From: Henckelia pumila
Taxonomy: Eukaryota > Streptophyta > Magnoliopsida > Lamiales > Gesneriaceae
DNA length: 64,000 nt
Direction of reading: 5' to 3'
Assembly: GCF_033568475.1 (NCBI RefSeq)
Contig: NC_133123.1
Coordinates: forward strand, 161,897,753-161,961,752
Positions within the stretch are counted from its first letter, which is position 1. The number at the start of each line of letters is the position of its first letter. The notes under the pieces are model-generated. The model was given only the letters and a program-made list of their open reading frames with translations. It ran no database searches and had not been told where the DNA came from. The translations under genes were made by a program, and so were the position numbers. This document shows positions 61,781 to 64,000 of the stretch, in pieces.

Positions 61781-62812
61781 CAATTAAAACTTAAAGCGTA
61801 AAGAGCGGATAATTAAAATACAACAAATCTCATCGGTAGAATACAACCGACGATAACAATCGTGCATAAATATTATTATACAACAAAATCGAAGGTTCAG
61901 GGTAAACAAATCCCTACCCTCTACAACCTCGCACTCTCCCAAGCTCAATTCTGCTGAGAGCCGCCTGGACTGTCCAGCCTCAAACCTGCCCCGCCACAAG
62001 GTACACCACAATACCCAAACACAGGGGCGTGAGCTAGAACGCTCAATACGAAGCAATGATATAAATACAAATATGCGCAAGCAATATGATTTAAAACTCA
62101 AGTGAAAACACTTGCTCATGGCGCCGGGAATATACAGTACCGGCTAGAGAGCGACTCCGCGGGGTACTCGTATATTCCATATCAGGGCTGAGCCAACCCC
62201 ATCCTGACCCGAATCCAAAATAGGACACAAGTCTCATATGGAAACTGTCATACTTGACTCAAGTCCAAAATGAGATTATTGTTCCTTATGGAGACTGTCA
62301 ATGACTCACATCTCTAAGGATGCAGTCACACGTAAAATCGAGCATGCGCTAAGGCGATAAAACATGTTAAAACATGATAAGACATATAGCACGTACTCAT
62401 GCAACATACATGCAAATATATCATGCCGGCTATCTCGGTCAGTACTTACGTACCTCTAACACTGCTGATCAAACCTAGCTCCGCTGGTCTAGACTTCAAG
62501 CCTACTAGTCCAGTCTACTGCTACTACAATGCAAATATCCATGCATCAACAATAAAGCTCTAAAAGCCTTAAATAAGCTAATGCATACTCCTAAATATTT
62601 TTAGGATGCCAAAGCTATACCTGCGTCCGTCGTTAGCCCTTTGCTGTAGATAGTCTCAAAACTAGGCCACAGCTCCGCGACGACGCCTAGATCACTAAGC
62701 CACTTCCGGATTTCCCGTAGGATGCCTAGATCTTCCTAGATCTGAGTCAGAAGGCTTAGGAATAGAGAGAGAAGCGAGGAAATGAGCGAGTCACAAATGA
62801 ACCTCGGCTCCT

Positions 62813-62822
62813 CTATTTATAG
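62813..62822 (-). promoter_or_regulatory. LTR promoter TATA box, element A (5' LTR copy)
   Basis: CTATAAATAG on the minus strand. In the intact element this would have driven A. Element D now separates it from the end of the LTR and the body. Confidence 0.6.
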
Positions 62823-62824
62823 AC

Positions 62825-63170
62825 GAAGTTCGGGCCGTCCAAACTCGGCTTCGGGGCCTTTGAACTGGTTCGGATCCTCCGATCATGACTTCGGATCGTC
62901 CAAACACGATCGGATCGTCCGATCCTAACTTCGGGTCCTCCGAAGTCCCATCAGTGACGTCAGCCATGACGTAACCTTGCTGACGTAATTGATGACGTAA
63001 GCCCTAACCCTGTTCGGGTCCTCCGATTCCACCGACGGAGCCTCCGATCCTCTTCGGATCCTCCGAACTCCTCTTTGGATTGTCCGAACTCCTCGGGCCT
63101 CCGATCCTGACTCCGATCACGTTCGAGTCCTCTGAACACCAGTTTGGAGCGTCCGAACTTCCCGAGCCAT
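62825..63170. repeat. TTCGGA/TCCGAA array in the A 5' LTR
   Basis: Same arrangement as 26821-27155 but with an additional unit near 63060-63090, so the array has changed length between the two LTRs of one element. Confidence 0.7.
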
Positions 63171-63313
63171 GCCCACCATTTTCGAGTGTTCTTGATCTAT
63201 TTTCGGACTCCGTTAATTCATTTGGAATTTCTTTAATCATGTTTTATTAAATTTAAACATGATCACTTGATTAATTACCTATTAATCATTAATTTTGGAT
63301 ACGGGTTACTACA

Positions 63314-64000
63314 TATCCCGTGCCACTTTAGCACTACCAATCGTTGTCTTGTTCAACCAAGGCAAACATCAAGACGAACTAAGCCCAAGATTTCCTCGCG
63401 ATCTATCAACCTAGACCATTTCCATCCCATGGAAAATCCTACGCTCAACCTCTGAAAATATCAGACAGTACTTAGCGCAAACACTGGACTCACTATCCTT
63501 GCCTCGTTCATTCAGAATGAACACCACGGCTCGTCAAGTCCAAGAATCACAACTAACAATTTCCAAGGATTCCCACAATCTCCGAACACGATCCTGATTA
63601 TATCCCTCGTTAAGATTGTGCAACAACTCAAGACTAAGGTAGCTTACCACTATAACCCACCTGGACAACCACCAAAACTTCACGGGTATAGGACACGCTT
63701 CCCTCACATCTCAAATAATCTTGTGCAATCCTTAACATCTAATATAATCCATCACAGATAAAGTCAATCATCATGAAGAAATTCTCCTATTCGATTCGAA
63801 CTCTCAAAACAGTATCCCATCCAGTATCTTGGATGACTCCTATCACCAGGAACCCTAATTACAACTCTGATGACAACCCCTAGTCATCGCTGGTAGAAAT
63901 CCGTCCACCTACTAGATCCACACGTCTAGCAGTAACCCAAAGGTTAAAACCTATCTGCTCAGAGTACACATTCGTCAAGGAAATCCCTCCAAGACTGGTT
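63314..64000. other. Probable continuation of element E interior
   Basis: Sequence right of element A with the same balanced, non-coding character as 23772-25720. No domain motif is recognised. It runs off the window. Confidence 0.35.

Larger units (their letters stand above)
25721..63313 (-). mobile_element. Element A: Ty3/gypsy chromovirus, broken up by insertions
   Basis: A minus-strand LTR retrotransposon. 5' LTR: 52568-63313 (split by element D). PBS: 52551-52563. gag-pol: 52502-48552 and 27943-27407 (split by element B). 3' LTR: 25721-27283. Flanks GATCC (25716-25720) and TATCC (63314-63318) agree at four of five bases and may be the target duplication. The terminal chromodomain-like segment places it among chromoviruses; Tekay/Del is my best guess. 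LTRs differ by a few percent and carry different insertions. Confidence 0.85.
52568..63313 (-). repeat. 5' LTR of element A, split by element D
   Basis: Two parts, 52568-52627 and 61786-63313, together 1588 bp. They match the 3' LTR in order and are separated by element D plus one copy of its CAATT duplication. Edges TGTAGTGACCC and GGTTACTACA are intact here. Confidence 0.9.

Overview
This is a stretch of a plant nuclear genome, most likely a eudicot. Its coding genes are split by AT-rich GT-AG introns, and the recognisable proteins are plant types: a plant SPC25, FIP37, a TAR2-like aminotransferase and an oleosin. LTR retrotransposons fill the right-hand two thirds. I cannot name the species; an asterid is a guess from overall resemblance.

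Left third (1-18.4 kb), ordinary gene space: (1) the 3' part of a SPC25 kinetochore gene (+, 175-2202, 5' end outside the window); (2) a complete 14-exon FIP37/WTAP gene of the m6A writer complex (+, 4148-8728); (3) convergent to it, a two-coding-exon gene for a small membrane protein resembling the GPI-anchor subunit PIG-Y (-, 9042-9737); (4) a five-exon TAR2-like tryptophan aminotransferase gene of auxin synthesis (+, 12842-16099); (5) an intronless oleosin gene (-, 17858-18289). Introns and spacers carry small non-autonomous elements: a Tourist-type MITE with a TAA duplication in TAR2 intron 1, an inverted-repeat element ending next to the putative TAR2 TATA box, a foldback element in the PIG-Y 5' intron, and a SINE with a 13-bp target-site duplication.

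18.4-22.2 kb is AT-rich spacer with no supported gene.

22.2-64 kb is a nest of LTR retrotransposons whose order can be read from boundaries and target-site duplications. An outer element E (3' LTR 22221-23771, non-coding interior, right end off the window) holds Ty3/gypsy chromovirus A (minus, 25721-63313). A is interrupted twice: in pol by gypsy element B (minus, 27949-48551, duplication CTCAA), and in its 5' LTR by gypsy element D (plus, 52628-61780, duplication CAATT). B and D belong to one family. B's gag carries a 162-bp Mutator-like MITE with a 9-bp duplication, and its RT/RNase H region is split by Ty1/copia element C (plus, 32127-43651). C has one uninterrupted 1304-codon gag-pol frame and nearly identical LTRs, so it is the youngest full element. 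Its 3' LTR holds a solo LTR of a sister subfamily (41546-43407, duplication ATTGA). A, B and D have broken polyproteins; C is the only intact one.

I found no rRNA or tRNA gene, no CRISPR array and no bacterial-type operon. The most unusual structures are the depth of the nest, the TTCGGA-rich arrays directly upstream of the TATA boxes in the A and E LTRs, and the extremely GC-rich blocks carried by both retrotransposon families B/D and C.
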